A DNA stretch of 64,000 bases from Haladaptatus sp. QDMS2 (GCF_029338295.1 NZ_CP119791.1:682001-746000); one strand, 5' to 3'; counted from the stretch's first letter, positions 25,533 to 34,371 are shown. The notes: generated by a model not told the origin, from the sequence alone. A program made the numbers and translations.

Positions 25533-28322
25533 CGCCTCGAATACGAGTTCGAACAGTTTGCGCTCTGCGGCCCGCAGATGGTAGAGATACGTCGGCGAGG
25601 AGATGTCGAGATGGTCTGCGAGTTCTTCCGCCGAACTGTGTCGTGGCCATTCGAAAAAGCCCCCGTAGTACGCGATTTTGACCGCCTCTGCCTGGCGGGG
25701 CGTCAGGCCTTCGAGGAATCGGCCGCGAATCTCGGTCACCGATTTTGCGGGCCGCGAGACCTCTCTTCGCGCGACGAGTCGAATCCGGGGATAGACGTCT
25801 TTGAGGGCGTGGACGAACGCTCGAACGGGCGCGGTCGCTGGCAGGCGGATGACGAGCGTGGAGTTCCCGTCGGTCGATTCGTGTGATTCGAGTGACGCAC
25901 CAAATCTGGCGATGACGGGCAGGATGTTCAGTTCCGTGATGACTGCCTCGTATATCGCGCTCGTCGTTTCTGCCACCAGTAGACGCACGGACTCGATGGT
26001 CTCGGAGACGGCGAGGAACTCGGCTTCGGAGCGCTCTCCGCCGTCCTGGACGCCGATATATGCGATTGCCGTCTCGGTATCTTCGGGGACGTATCCCTCC
26101 AGGGTTACCGTACAGCCGAATCCCGCAGAGAGCTGGTTGAGCAACGAACTCTCGTCGTCGCTTTCGAGTTCGAGTTCGAGGGCTGATTCGGTGAGCGTCG
26201 AGGATTTTCGCACAATCGATTCGAGCGCGTAGCCGATGAGCTGGCCGAGTTCCCCGATTATCTCCTGTTCTCGCTCTCCGAAGGTGAACGCCTCCTCTGC
26301 GTGTAAAAAGAGGATACTCTCTGCCATGTGGCGGCCAATCGGAACCGCGGCGACGGCGTTGTAGGACCCGGAGAGTGCGTCCTTGCGCAGCGACCGCCAC
26401 TCGGGCACGGCGAGGACGTTCTGGACCACCTGAACGACGTTCGTATCGAGCGCGTCTTGCCCGAGTGCGAACAGTGGGGCGTCCGGGCCGGCGGCGGCTT
26501 CGAGCTGTGCGGCGTACTGGGAGGAAATCCCCGCCTGCACCACCTGCGTGAACCCGCCGTTTACGGGTTCCCCGACCCAGGCGAACGCGTACTTCGACGA
26601 CGCCTGCAACTGCTCGCAGACGGCGTGGAGTATCTCTTCGCGACTCCGCGCCTGCAACAGCGACCGGTTGATGCGTCGAATCGTGTCGTTGATCTGGTTC
26701 AGGTGAGCGAGCGCCTCGGTCTGTTCTGCCAGTCTGCGGTCGCGGTCGCGTATCGCGCGCTCGGTGTCTGCTCGTTCGAGGGCGTTCTCGACGTACACAG
26801 AGAGGAGGTTCGCCAGTTCTTTCGCCGAGGTGGAGAGCTTTGGCTCGGTCTGGGACCCGGCGACGAAGACGCTGTGGACGCCGATTGGTATCGCCAGACA
26901 GCTGCGAAGCGGTTTGTCGATGGGGCTGTCGTCCGGGTCTGCGTCCTCGATGTACGCCGGTTCGCCTGAAACGAAGATGTTCCAGAGGTTCGAGCCGCGT
27001 GGTTCGGCGTTCCGTTCACCGTCCAGTGTCGGCGTGGCATCGACGAGTGTGTCACCGGTTTCGTCGAGGTGATAGAAGGTACTGACAGGGAGTCCGATGA
27101 TGTCTTTCGCCGCCCCGATTGCGACGTTGTACACCGCCGGGGCCGTCGTACAGGTGATAAACTGGGTCGCCGTTCGGTGGAGTTCGGTGAGTGCTCGTTC
27201 GTAGCGCGCCTGGTCCGTGATATCCTTGATGTGTGCGAGAAGCGCCCGCTCGCCGTCGAAGACGATGGGTTTCGAGATGGCTTCGACGATTCGCTGCTGT
27301 CCATTTATCAACACCTCACGCTGGAGTGGCATTTCGACGTCCCCACCAGTGAGCAACTGCTCGATGAGTTCTGTCGCCTCGTCGTGGTCGTCCTGTGGGA
27401 GGAAATCGAAGATTCGCGCACCGAGGACGGTTTCGCGGTCCTGACTGACCATCGAGAGGAACGCTTCGTTCGCGAACACGAGCGTGTCGTCCGTCGTTAC
27501 GACGATCGGGTCCGGCGAACCTTCGACGAGCGTCCGATATCGGGTCTCGCTCTCTTCGAGTGCCCGTTCTCGGACCACTTGCTCCGATATGTCGCGACCG
27601 ATGCCACAGCGACCGATTGGCGCTCCATCCGGGCCGGAAAGCGGGATGCTCCGGAACTCGTAGGGCAACCGGTCGCCGCCTTTCGTGTACACGTCCATCT
27701 CGATGACGACCGGCTCAGTCGCCGGGAGCGCCTGCAGGTGTTGTCTGACCCGGTCTCTTTCTTCCGGGGCGACGAGTTCGACGATGTCGATTGCCGCGAG
27801 TTCCTCGTCCGTGTATCCGCTCACCGTTCGCAGGGCACCGTTCCACTTCACGAGCCGGTTTTCCGGGCTGTAGATGTAGAAGATGTCCTCGATGCCGTCC
27901 AGAATCGTCTGCTCTCCGTCGGCGATTGCGCCGTTGTCGGCCGCTCGTTCGACGGCGCTTTCGATTCTGTCCGGCAGTGTGAACAGGGCTGTGGTCGGGA
28001 CGTAATCGATAGCGGGGTCTGCGGCGACGAGTGACGCGACGTGAATTGGGGCTGACTCGGCGACGCAGATGAGGGGAAGCGTCGGAAATGCGGGACGGAG
28101 CCGTTTGACGGACTCGAAAAACTCGTCTCCAGCGACGAGGACGAGGCAATCGAACACATCCCGCTGTAGTCGCGCTTCGATGGCGTCGCTGTCCGGTTCG
28201 AGGCTGGTAGAAAACGTGGTCGAAGGTACGGACTCTTCGAGCACTGCAAGCACCGGGCCCGACTCGCCGTCACCCCCTACCAACACCGCGTATTCGCGGG
28301 AACGCGAGTCCGCAGGGTACAT
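25518..28322 (-). CDS. PAS/GAF sensor with bacterio-opsin-activator (HTH_10) output
   Basis: The true start is ATG 28322 (MYPADSRSREYAVLVGGDGE), giving 934 residues; the longer frame upstream overlaps tyrS. Domains in order: a receiver-like N-terminal fold without clear phospho-acceptor (1-125), PAS 1 (about 135-255, DGIEDIFYIYSPENRLVKWN), PAS 2 (about 260-385, SPDPIVVTTDDTLVFANEAF), GAF 1 (about 390-535), a short coiled coil, GAF 2 (about 575-715), a Bat-type domain (about 735-875) and the HTH_10 DNA-binding end LTPRQAEAVKIAYYGGFFEW. Proteins of this layout are haloarchaeal one-component regulators responding to light, oxygen or redox signals. No target is evident nearby. Confidence 0.92.
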   Translation of the reverse strand: MYPADSRSREYAVLVGGDGESGPVLAVLEESVPSTTFSTSLEPDSDAIEARLQRDVFDCLVLVAGDEFFESVKRLRPAFPTLPLICVAESAPIHVASLVAADPAIDYVPTTALFTLPDRIESAVERAADNGAIADGEQTILDGIEDIFYIYSPENRLVKWNGALRTVSGYTDEELAAIDIVELVAPEERDRVRQHLQALPATEPVVIEMDVYTKGGDRLPYEFRSIPLSGPDGAPIGRCGIGRDISEQVVRERALEESETRYRTLVEGSPDPIVVTTDDTLVFANEAFLSMVSQDRETVLGARIFDFLPQDDHDEATELIEQLLTGGDVEMPLQREVLINGQQRIVEAISKPIVFDGERALLAHIKDITDQARYERALTELHRTATQFITCTTAPAVYNVAIGAAKDIIGLPVSTFYHLDETGDTLVDATPTLDGERNAEPRGSNLWNIFVSGEPAYIEDADPDDSPIDKPLRSCLAIPIGVHSVFVAGSQTEPKLSTSAKELANLLSVYVENALERADTERAIRDRDRRLAEQTEALAHLNQINDTIRRINRSLLQARSREEILHAVCEQLQASSKYAFAWVGEPVNGGFTQVVQAGISSQYAAQLEAAAGPDAPLFALGQDALDTNVVQVVQNVLAVPEWRSLRKDALSGSYNAVAAVPIGRHMAESILFLHAEEAFTFGEREQEIIGELGQLIGYALESIVRKSSTLTESALELELESDDESSLLNQLSAGFGCTVTLEGYVPEDTETAIAYIGVQDGGERSEAEFLAVSETIESVRLLVAETTSAIYEAVITELNILPVIARFGASLESHESTDGNSTLVIRLPATAPVRAFVHALKDVYPRIRLVARREVSRPAKSVTEIRGRFLEGLTPRQAEAVKIAYYGGFFEWPRHSSAEELADHLDISSPTYLYHLRAAERKLFELVFEATLGD

Positions 28323-28436
28323 CGCGGACACGATAGTGTTGGTACGCTGGGAGGTGAGATAATCTCGCCGTTTCTCACGGTGGACGATTGTACAGAGAAT
28401 CAAACCCTTTAACCACGGGCCACGGCAACCGGGACT

Positions 28437-29474
28437 ATGGACCGAGAGGAGCGCGTACACCTCGTTTCGCGCAATACAGAGGAGGTCGTCACCGAGGAGG
28501 AACTGGAGGCCATTTTCGACGAAAAGGAGACGCCCACTGTCTACATCGGGTACGCTCCGACCGGCGAGATGCACATCGGGCACTTCACGACGATGCGAAA
28601 GCTTGCGGACTTTCTCAACGCTGGCCTGAAGGTGAAGGTGCTGGTCGCCGACCTGCACGCTCATCTGGACGACGAGAAGAGTCCGTTCGACTTGCTCGAC
28701 GCCCGGACCGACTACTATCAGGAGGCCATCGAGGGCATGATCGACGCCGCCGGTGCGGACGGGTCGCAAATCGAGTTCGTCCGGGGACGCGACTTCGAAC
28801 TCGATAGCTGGTACTCCCTCGACTTGCTTCGCATGGCCGCGGACACGACCATCAGTCGCGTCCAGCGTGCGGGCAGCGAAGTCGTCCGCCAGAGCGACAA
28901 CCCGAAACTCGGCGGCCTCATCTACCCGCTGATGCAGACGCTCGACATCCCCGCGCTCGACGCCGACATCGCCTACGGTGGCATCGACCAGCGCGGCATC
29001 TACATGCTCAGCCGCGAGATTCTCCCAGAACACGGCTACGAGGCTCCTATCTGCGTGTTCGCCCCGCTGCTCTCCGGCCTCACGGGCGGCAAGATGAGCG
29101 CTTCGGACGAATCCTCGAAGGTGAACCTCACCGACGACGAGGACGACGTCATCGTGAAGATAAACGACGCCTACTGCCCGCAGGGTGAAGTCGAGGAAAA
29201 CGGCGTCCTCGAATACCTCCGCTTCCTCGTCTTCCCGATTCTCGCAGAGCGCGGCGAGACCTTCGTCATCGAGCGCCCGGAGAAGTACGGCGGCAACATC
29301 GTCTACGAGTCGTACGACGAACTCGAAGCCGATTTTGTGTCAGAAGAACTGCACCCGCTCGACCTGAAGAACGCGACGGGTGCGTACATCTCGGACATCA
29401 TCGACCCGATTCGCGAACGCTTCGCCGACCAGCATGACCTCCTCGCCGACGCCTACCCCGAGAAATACGCCTGA
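28437..29474 (+). CDS. tyrS: Tyrosyl-tRNA synthetase, archaeal type
   Basis: The 345-residue class I synthetase has its HIGH motif in YIGYAPTGEMHIGHFTT near residues 35-51 and KMSAS in GGKMSASDESSKVNL near 220, the archaeal/eukaryotic form of KMSKS. YPLMQTLDIPALDADIAYGG and GIDQRGIYML form the tyrosine pocket. It charges tRNA-Tyr. It diverges from the sensor-regulator gene with about 114 bases between the starts. Confidence 0.95.
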   Translation: MDREERVHLVSRNTEEVVTEEELEAIFDEKETPTVYIGYAPTGEMHIGHFTTMRKLADFLNAGLKVKVLVADLHAHLDDEKSPFDLLDARTDYYQEAIEGMIDAAGADGSQIEFVRGRDFELDSWYSLDLLRMAADTTISRVQRAGSEVVRQSDNPKLGGLIYPLMQTLDIPALDADIAYGGIDQRGIYMLSREILPEHGYEAPICVFAPLLSGLTGGKMSASDESSKVNLTDDEDDVIVKINDAYCPQGEVEENGVLEYLRFLVFPILAERGETFVIERPEKYGGNIVYESYDELEADFVSEELHPLDLKNATGAYISDIIDPIRERFADQHDLLADAYPEKYA

Positions 29475-29572
29475 GCGCGACACTGCTTTTCGCCGTGTGA
29501 CCCCGTAGCAATTACATTCGTGTAACGTGGGGGCATCTATCCACCCTGGTTACACCAATGTCAGCTAAATCA

Positions 29573-29578
29573 TATATT
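29573..29578 (+). promoter_or_regulatory. TATA box upstream of the doxX leader ORF
   Basis: TATATT lies about 28 bases before ATG 29604, which would make that ATG the first codon of a leaderless transcript, ahead of the doxX start at 29675. Confidence 0.55.
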
Positions 29579-29603
29579 CGCGTGGGTCCGAGCCAGTAAC
29601 GTG

Positions 29604-29675
29604 ATGCAACCAGCTACCCACACGAAATTCAGTATCGTCGTGCAACCTCGTCGGCCCGAGGAGGTGCGCAAATAA
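29604..29675 (+). CDS. 23-codon leader ORF overlapping the doxX start
   Basis: The frame opens at an ATG positioned one TATA spacing from TATATT, encodes 23 residues (MQPATHTKFSIVVQPRRPEE and three more) and stops with TAA sharing a base with the doxX ATG (TAATG). The strong ribosome binding site GGAGGTG (29660-29666) for doxX lies inside it, eight bases before the ATG. This looks like a translated leader coupled to doxX; the peptide itself matches nothing I recognise. Confidence 0.45.
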   Translation: MQPATHTKFSIVVQPRRPEEVRK

Positions 29676-30094
29676 TGGTGTTCGAGACGACCGGTGCGGC
29701 GGTCGCGTTCCTGCTCGCTCGTGTCCTGCTCGGCGGGATGCTCGCGTTCACCGGATTCAACCACTTCATGCAGACCGAACAGATGACTGGCTACGCTGAC
29801 ATGAAGGGCGTGCCCGCGCCGAAGCTCTCGGTGCTCCTCTCTGGAGGCCTCCTCGTCTTCGGCGGCCTCTCGGTGATTCTCGGGTTCTATCCCGTCGTCG
29901 GAGCCGGCGCGCTCGCGGTGTTCCTCCTCGTCACGACGCCGAAGATGCACGACTTCTGGAATGCGCCGGCAGACCAGCAGCAGTCGGAAATGACGGCCTT
30001 CCTGAAAAACGTCGGCCTGCTCGGTGGCGTGCTCCTCTTGCTCGCCCTCGGCGGCGTGACGTGGCCCTACGCGGTGGGCGTGGGCCTGTTCTGA
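29675..30094 (+). CDS. DoxX-family membrane protein
   Basis: The 139-residue protein has four membrane helices in the DoxX arrangement: FLLARVLLGGMLAFTGFNHF in the first, then GYADMKGVPAPKLSVLLSGG with a Gly-rich second helix, PKMHDFWNAP and a final helix ending AVGVGLF. DoxX proteins are often linked to sulfur or redox metabolism and membrane quinones, but their biochemical role is mostly undefined. A leader ORF and strong ribosome binding site precede it. It converges with a small cysteine-containing protein gene after seven bases. Confidence 0.9.
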   Translation: MVFETTGAAVAFLLARVLLGGMLAFTGFNHFMQTEQMTGYADMKGVPAPKLSVLLSGGLLVFGGLSVILGFYPVVGAGALAVFLLVTTPKMHDFWNAPADQQQSEMTAFLKNVGLLGGVLLLLALGGVTWPYAVGVGLF

Positions 30095-30101
30095 GCGTCG
30101 G

Positions 30102-30323
30102 CTAGCACATCTCTTCGACGCTGACGAACGACCCCTCCGCCGCGGAAATCCACGTCGTCAGCCGCGCCTCCTCGCTCGCGTTGAGCGGGAAGAGCGTACA
30201 CTCGTCGGGTTCGTCTTCGTATGGTTCGACGATGTGGCAGAGTGGCTCTGCCACGTCAAGTGCTGCCCACGCATCGCCGGTCGTTTCCACCCCACTCCCC
30301 TCTCCTACTGCGTTGTTGAACAT
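30102..30323 (-). CDS. Small acidic haloarchaeal protein
   Basis: A 73-residue protein from ATG 30323 (MFNNAVGEGSGVETTGDAWA); a GTG at 30347 is an alternative start. The core CHIVEPYEDEPDECTLFPLN and TTWISAAEGSFVSVEEMC resembles a short haloarchaeal family of unknown function (I believe DUF7511). Three cysteines occur, one at the C-terminus, but not in a clear zinc motif. It has no membrane segments. Confidence 0.7.
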   Translation of the reverse strand: MFNNAVGEGSGVETTGDAWAALDVAEPLCHIVEPYEDEPDECTLFPLNASEEARLTTWISAAEGSFVSVEEMC

Positions 30324-30418
30324 GGTGTTATATCGGTTGTTAGTCACCGTTCGACCCCCCAGTCTCTCACTGACAGTCCCACGTGCCAGTGATATCGCTT
30401 GTGTAATCAGCAGTCTCC

Positions 30419-30425
30419 TATAAAA
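30419..30425 (+). promoter_or_regulatory. TATA box upstream of the flavin reductase gene
   Basis: TATAAAA would place the transcript start near 30447-30452, about 100 bases before the flavin reductase ATG. A 61-codon frame begins at 30452 and overlaps that gene, but its protein looks non-coding. Confidence 0.5.
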
Positions 30426-30552
30426 CCCTGCCTACTTTTGGCTGAACAACCATGAGGGTCGTACACGTTCCGTCACCAGCACCCTCATTTGTACCCGGCG
30501 CTGAACCACAGGCATCTCGCAGGCGGGGCGATCCCGTCCGGGCACACTACTC

Positions 30553-31140
30553 ATGGAAATCGACCCAACCACGCTCGATGGAACGTTGTACAGAACGCTC
30601 GCCGCCGGCGTCGTCCCCCGGCCAATCGCGTGGGTGAGTACCCGCAGCGAAGCCGGCGTCGATAACCTCGCGCCGTACTCGTTTTTCAACGTCGTGAGCG
30701 TCGACCCGCCGACGATAATGTTCGCGCCCGTGGACCGCGGCGACGACCTCAAAGACACGCCGAAGAACGTCCTCGACACCGAGGAGTTCGTCGTGAACGT
30801 CGTCACCGAGGAGTTCGCGACACAGATGAACGAGAGTTCCGCGACGCTCCCTCACGGCGAAAGCGAGTTCGACCACGCCGGCTTGGACCGCGTGGCATCG
30901 ACGAAGGTGGCTCCACCGCGCGTCGCAGGCATCAAGGTCGCCTACGAGTGTCGCCTCACCGACTTCGTGGACGTCGGCGCGTCCTCGATGGTCCTCGGCG
31001 AAGTCGTGAACGTGTACGTCGACGATTCGGTGACGACAGGCGGCAAACTCGACGTGGAGAAACTCGATGCCGTGGGCCGTCTCTCTGGAAGTTGGTACGC
31101 GAAGACGACGGACCGATTCTCGCTCGAACGCCCGGAGTAA
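30553..31140 (+). CDS. Flavin reductase-like FMN-binding protein
   Basis: The 195-residue protein has the flavin-reductase-like split barrel: RPIAWVSTRSEAGVDNLAPY then SFFNVVSVDPPTIMFAPV, the FMN-binding hallmark, followed by NVLDTEEFVVNVV and KVAYECRLTDFVD. Haloarchaeal and bacterial members reduce FMN or act in flavin-dependent reactions. It ends directly against the convergent small gene at 31141 with no spacer. Confidence 0.9.
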   Translation: MEIDPTTLDGTLYRTLAAGVVPRPIAWVSTRSEAGVDNLAPYSFFNVVSVDPPTIMFAPVDRGDDLKDTPKNVLDTEEFVVNVVTEEFATQMNESSATLPHGESEFDHAGLDRVASTKVAPPRVAGIKVAYECRLTDFVDVGASSMVLGEVVNVYVDDSVTTGGKLDVEKLDAVGRLSGSWYAKTTDRFSLERPE

Positions 31141-31467
31141 TCAGAACTGGTAGCGACGCTCGTCGTCGCGCTGGGGGTAGTCGTAGCCGCCGCCGGTCAT
31201 GTCCTCGTAGGTCATCCCAGAGAGGTACTCGTCGTAGGTCACGTCGTAGCGCCGTCGGAGGTGGAAATCGAGCGTCCCGCGGTCGACGATGGACTGGAAC
31301 AACAGGTGGACCGCCCGGCGGACGAGCTCGTCCGGGTTGTCAGGTTCGAGGGCGGTGGTGAGCATGGCGAGTTCGTTTTTCGTCTCCCGGTCGAGCGACA
31401 CGGGCAGCGAATCGTCGAGTGCGGTATACTGATGCTCGATGTCTTCCGACAGGTCGTCGAGACTCAT
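31141..31467 (-). CDS. Conserved haloarchaeal protein of unknown function
   Basis: The 108-residue acidic protein starts MSLDDLSEDIEHQYTALDDS. A helical middle (LDRETKNELAMLTTALEPDN and a following VRRAVHLLFQSIVDRG) looks like a ribbon-helix-helix or dimer domain. The C-terminal part is YDEYLSGMTYEDMTGG with a Tyr/Asp-rich tail. No named family is recognised. It could be a small DNA-binding or adaptor protein. Confidence 0.7.
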   Translation of the reverse strand: MSLDDLSEDIEHQYTALDDSLPVSLDRETKNELAMLTTALEPDNPDELVRRAVHLLFQSIVDRGTLDFHLRRRYDVTYDEYLSGMTYEDMTGGGYDYPQRDDERRYQF

Positions 31468-31509
31468 AGCGGGTAGGTGGGTGGCCGTGGCAAAACGATT
31501 TTCGCCTGC

Positions 31510-31680
31510 TCACTCGGTGGTGCGATTTTCTGCGTCGATAATCGACCCGAACACGTACCAGAACAGGGCACCGAAGACGGCGGAGAAGCCAAAAATCGTC
31601 GCTCCACTATCGCGAGAGAAAACCCCCACAACGAGGCGCACAATCCTCACCAGAAAGAGTGCGACGCGCCTGGTTTCCAT
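31510..31680 (-). CDS. 56-residue membrane protein
   Basis: Read directly from the minus strand: METRRVALFLVRIVRLVVGV, a charged turn FSRDSGA, then a second hydrophobic segment TIFGFSAVFGALFWYVFGSI ending IDAENRTTE. Two helices, a positively charged N-terminus and reasonable codon use suggest a genuine small membrane protein. It lies between RidA and the hypothetical gene on the same strand. It is otherwise unrecognised. Confidence 0.55.
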   Translation of the reverse strand: METRRVALFLVRIVRLVVGVFSRDSGATIFGFSAVFGALFWYVFGSIIDAENRTTE

Positions 31681-31713
31681 ACCCTCCACCCGAGGCGGGT
31701 TTCAGGAACCTTC

Positions 31714-32112
31714 TCAAAGTGGTGGCTCTGTAACCACGGCCTCGGCTTCGATTTCGACGAGCATCGCCGGGTCGATGAGTCGGCGTACCTCCACCATGCT
31801 CGTCGCCGGGCGAATCTCTCCGAACACCTCGCCGTGAGCTCGGCCAATCGCCTCCCAGTCGTCGATGTCGGTCACGTAGATGCGCGTTCGAATCACATCT
31901 TCGAAGCCTGCGCCAGCTTTTTCGAGCGCCTTGCCCACATTTTCGAGGGTTTGCTTCGTCTGGGCGGCGGGGTCGTCTTTGCCGACGATGGTCCCCGATT
32001 CGTCTGTGGCTGTCGTTCCCGAGACGGACACGCGGTTTCCGACACGAACCGCCCGCGAATACCCTACAAGCTGTTCCCACTCCGTCCCACTCGACACGTT
32101 CTGTCGGTCCAT
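31714..32112 (-). CDS. RidA family (YjgF/YER057c/UK114) protein
   Basis: At 132 residues it is the family size. It contains GYSRAVRVGNRVSVSGTTAT, QTKQTLENVGKALEKAGAGF then VIRTRIYVTDIDDWEAIG, and the C-terminal RPATSMVEVRRLIDPAMLVE. The Arg of RTRIYVTD and a C-terminal Glu form the deaminase pocket. RidA hydrolyses reactive enamine/imine intermediates made by PLP enzymes; members without this function exist. It diverges from mutY. Confidence 0.92.
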   Translation of the reverse strand: MDRQNVSSGTEWEQLVGYSRAVRVGNRVSVSGTTATDESGTIVGKDDPAAQTKQTLENVGKALEKAGAGFEDVIRTRIYVTDIDDWEAIGRAHGEVFGEIRPATSMVEVRRLIDPAMLVEIEAEAVVTEPPL

Positions 32113-32178
32113 GCTGTCTCCACCACGGGATACCAGAAAATCACTACCCCTAAACGCGCGCTTTTCCTACCCCTCGGC

Positions 32179-33090
32179 ATGTCTGATGTTCAGTGGTCCC
32201 TGTCCGAGGACCTGCCTGCGGTCCAGCAGGCGCTGGTCGAGTGGTACGAGGCGGACCACCGCGACTTCCCGTGGCGGCGGACCGACGACCCCTACGCCAT
32301 TCTCGTCTCCGAGGTGATGAGCCAGCAGACGCAACTGGGGCGCGTCGTCGAGGCGTGGGAGGCGTTTCTCGAAAACTGGCCGACTCCGCAGGCGCTCGCC
32401 GACGCAGACCGCGCCGACGTGGTTGGCTTCTGGAGCGAAATGAGCCTCGGGTACAACAACCGGGCGAAGTACCTCCACGAGGCCGCCCGGCAGGTGGTCG
32501 AGGAGTTCGACGGCAAGTTCCCAGAGACTCCCGACACCCTCCAGGAACTGATGGGCGTCGGCCCGTACACCGCCAATGCGGTGGCAAGTTTCGCCTTCAA
32601 CAAGGGCGACGCCGTGGTCGACACGAACGTAAAGCGCGTCACGTACCGTGCCTTCGACCTACCCGACGACGATGCCGTCTTCGAGGAAGCGGCCAACCGG
32701 CTCATGCCCGAGGGCGACTCCCGCGTCTGGAACAACGCCATCATGGAACTCGGCGGGATTGCGTGCGGAAAAGTCCCCGACTGCGACGGGGCGCAGTGCC
32801 CGTGGCGAGCGTGGTGTCACGCCTACGAGACGGGCGACTTCACCGCGCCGGACGTGCCAACTCAGCCGAAATTCGAAGGGAGTAGACGACAGTTCCGCGG
32901 GCGCGTCGTGAACGTCCTGAAGGAGTACGATTCGCTCACCCTCGACGAACTCGGCCCACGCGTCCGGGTCGATTACACACCCGAGGGTGACCACGGCCGC
33001 GAGTGGCTCGCCGGACTCCTCTCCGACCTCGACGCGGACGAACTGGTCGAGTTCGACGCCGCGACGGGCGAGGCGTCCCTGCGTCGCTGA
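32179..33090 (+). CDS. mutY: A/G-specific adenine glycosylase
   Basis: The 303-residue protein starts at ATG 32179 (MSDVQWSLSEDLPAVQQALV); upstream frame to 31477 overlaps other genes. HhH-GPD features: FPWRRTDDPYAILVSEVMSQ with catalytic Glu, MGVGPYTANAVASFAFN with the helix-hairpin-helix, DTNVKRV with the catalytic Asp, and an iron-sulfur loop CGKVPDCDGAQCPWRAWC. The cysteine spacing there is C-x5-C-x4-C-x5-C rather than the usual C-x6-C-x2-C-x5-C. The C-terminal segment is short, lacking a full MutT-like domain. It removes adenine opposite 8-oxoguanine. Confidence 0.93.
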   Translation: MSDVQWSLSEDLPAVQQALVEWYEADHRDFPWRRTDDPYAILVSEVMSQQTQLGRVVEAWEAFLENWPTPQALADADRADVVGFWSEMSLGYNNRAKYLHEAARQVVEEFDGKFPETPDTLQELMGVGPYTANAVASFAFNKGDAVVDTNVKRVTYRAFDLPDDDAVFEEAANRLMPEGDSRVWNNAIMELGGIACGKVPDCDGAQCPWRAWCHAYETGDFTAPDVPTQPKFEGSRRQFRGRVVNVLKEYDSLTLDELGPRVRVDYTPEGDHGREWLAGLLSDLDADELVEFDAATGEASLRR

Positions 33091-33137
33091 CGGCAGAAAC
33101 CACCTCACTTTTGACGACCCGGCGGCGAATCGAGACT

Positions 33138-33719
33138 ATGGCACCTACCCCTCACGTCGTCGCCGTTTGTGGAAGTCTGCGCGACGAGAGTTTCACCAGA
33201 ATCGCCCTGCGTCACGCACTCGACGAGGCGGAGCTAGCGGGGGCGACGACGGAACTCGTTGACCCTCGCGGGCTCGACATCCCGATTTTCGACGCCGATA
33301 ACAGGGAACCCGGCGACGTGCCGGAACTCATGGCAACCCTCCAGCAGGCAGATGCCATCATCCTCGGGACGCCTATGTACCACGGGTCGTACTCCTCGCC
33401 GCTCAAGACCATCCTCGACTACGCTGGATTCGACGAATTCGACGACAAGACGGTCGGGTTGCTCGCGGTCTCTGGCGGACGTTTCCCGACCACCGCCCTC
33501 GAACATCTCCGGAGCGTCGGCCGGTCGCTCGGCGCGTGGGTACTCCCCCACCAGGCCGCGATTCCGGGCGTCCGAAACCAGTTCTACGACGAGGAGTTCG
33601 TCGACGAAGACATGGAAAAGCGGGTTCGCACGCTGGGCCGTCGTGTGGTGCAGTTCTGGAACATCGAGGCTGACCCGGACACGGTCGAGAGCGAAGAGAA
33701 CGTCGGCGCGAGCGACTAG
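33138..33719 (+). CDS. NADPH-dependent FMN reductase
   Basis: A 193-residue flavodoxin-like protein from ATG 33138. VAVCGSLRDESFTRIAL holds the FMN-phosphate loop (GSLRxxS), ILGTPMYHGSYSSPLKTILDY is the isoalloxazine loop, and LLAVSGGRFPTTALEHLR follows. It reduces FMN or quinones with NADPH. It follows mutY after 47 bases in the same direction and may share a transcript with it. Confidence 0.92.
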   Translation: MAPTPHVVAVCGSLRDESFTRIALRHALDEAELAGATTELVDPRGLDIPIFDADNREPGDVPELMATLQQADAIILGTPMYHGSYSSPLKTILDYAGFDEFDDKTVGLLAVSGGRFPTTALEHLRSVGRSLGAWVLPHQAAIPGVRNQFYDEEFVDEDMEKRVRTLGRRVVQFWNIEADPDTVESEENVGASD

Positions 33720-33754
33720 CGGTTCCTGACTGTCTGCCCGCCGTGATTGACAAC

Positions 33755-33760
33755 TATTTT
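33755..33760 (+). promoter_or_regulatory. TATA box of the thymidine kinase gene
   Basis: TATTTT lies about 29 bases before the ATG at 33787, giving a leaderless transcript. Confidence 0.5.
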
Positions 33761-33786
33761 GATGCTAGCTCGTTCGTCTACAGGGT

Positions 33787-34371
33787 ATGCACGCAATCAC
33801 CAACAGCGGGTGGATCGAGGTGGTCTCCGGCTGTATGTTCTCCGGGAAGACAGAGGAGTTGCTCCGCCGACTCAGGCGCGCTGAAATCGCCGGGCAAGAG
33901 GTGGCGGCGTTCAAACCCTCCATCGACGACCGCTACGGAACCGAAACCATCGGCTCGCACGACGGCGCGAAGTGGGAGGCGCTCGTCGTGGACCCTGACG
34001 ACCCCGGGCCGGAAATCTTCGAGGCACTGAACGGCGAGCAGGTCGTGGGCATCGACGAGGCCAATTTCTTCTCCGACGAACTCGTCGCCGTCTGCGAGGA
34101 CCTCGCGGCTGACGGTCGCCGGGTCATCGCGAGCGGGCTGGACCAGACCTTCCGAGGCGACCCGTTCGACCCGGTTCCTGACCTCATCGCCGTCGCCGAG
34201 TACGTGGACAAGGTTCAGGCCATCTGCGTCGAGTGTGGCGAACCGGCGACCCGCACCCAGCGGTTCATCGACGGCGTTCCAGCCCACGAAGACGACCCGA
34301 CGATTCTCGTGGGCGCAGAGGAGAGCTACGAGGCGCGCTGTCGCAACTGTCATACCCTTCGCAGCGACTAG
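33787..34371 (+). CDS. tdk: Thymidine kinase, type II
   Basis: The 194-residue kinase has the Walker A loop SGCMFSGKTEELLRRL near residues 14-29, the second nucleotide/metal region VVGIDEANFFSDELV near 88, FRGDPFDPVPDL in the lasso region, and a zinc site made by CVECG and CRNCHTLRSD at the C-terminus. It phosphorylates thymidine with ATP for dTMP salvage. The short gap to the next gene (seven bases) suggests a shared transcript. Confidence 0.96.
   Translation: MHAITNSGWIEVVSGCMFSGKTEELLRRLRRAEIAGQEVAAFKPSIDDRYGTETIGSHDGAKWEALVVDPDDPGPEIFEALNGEQVVGIDEANFFSDELVAVCEDLAADGRRVIASGLDQTFRGDPFDPVPDLIAVAEYVDKVQAICVECGEPATRTQRFIDGVPAHEDDPTILVGAEESYEARCRNCHTLRSD

Noticed and set aside
28323-29033. N-terminal extension of the sensor-regulator
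   Set aside because: It overlaps tyrS on the other strand, and family similarity begins only after ATG 28322.
30452-30637. Leaderless 61-codon frame after the TATA box before the flavin reductase gene
   Set aside because: The protein is low in structure and runs into the real gene out of frame; kept only as a promoter note.
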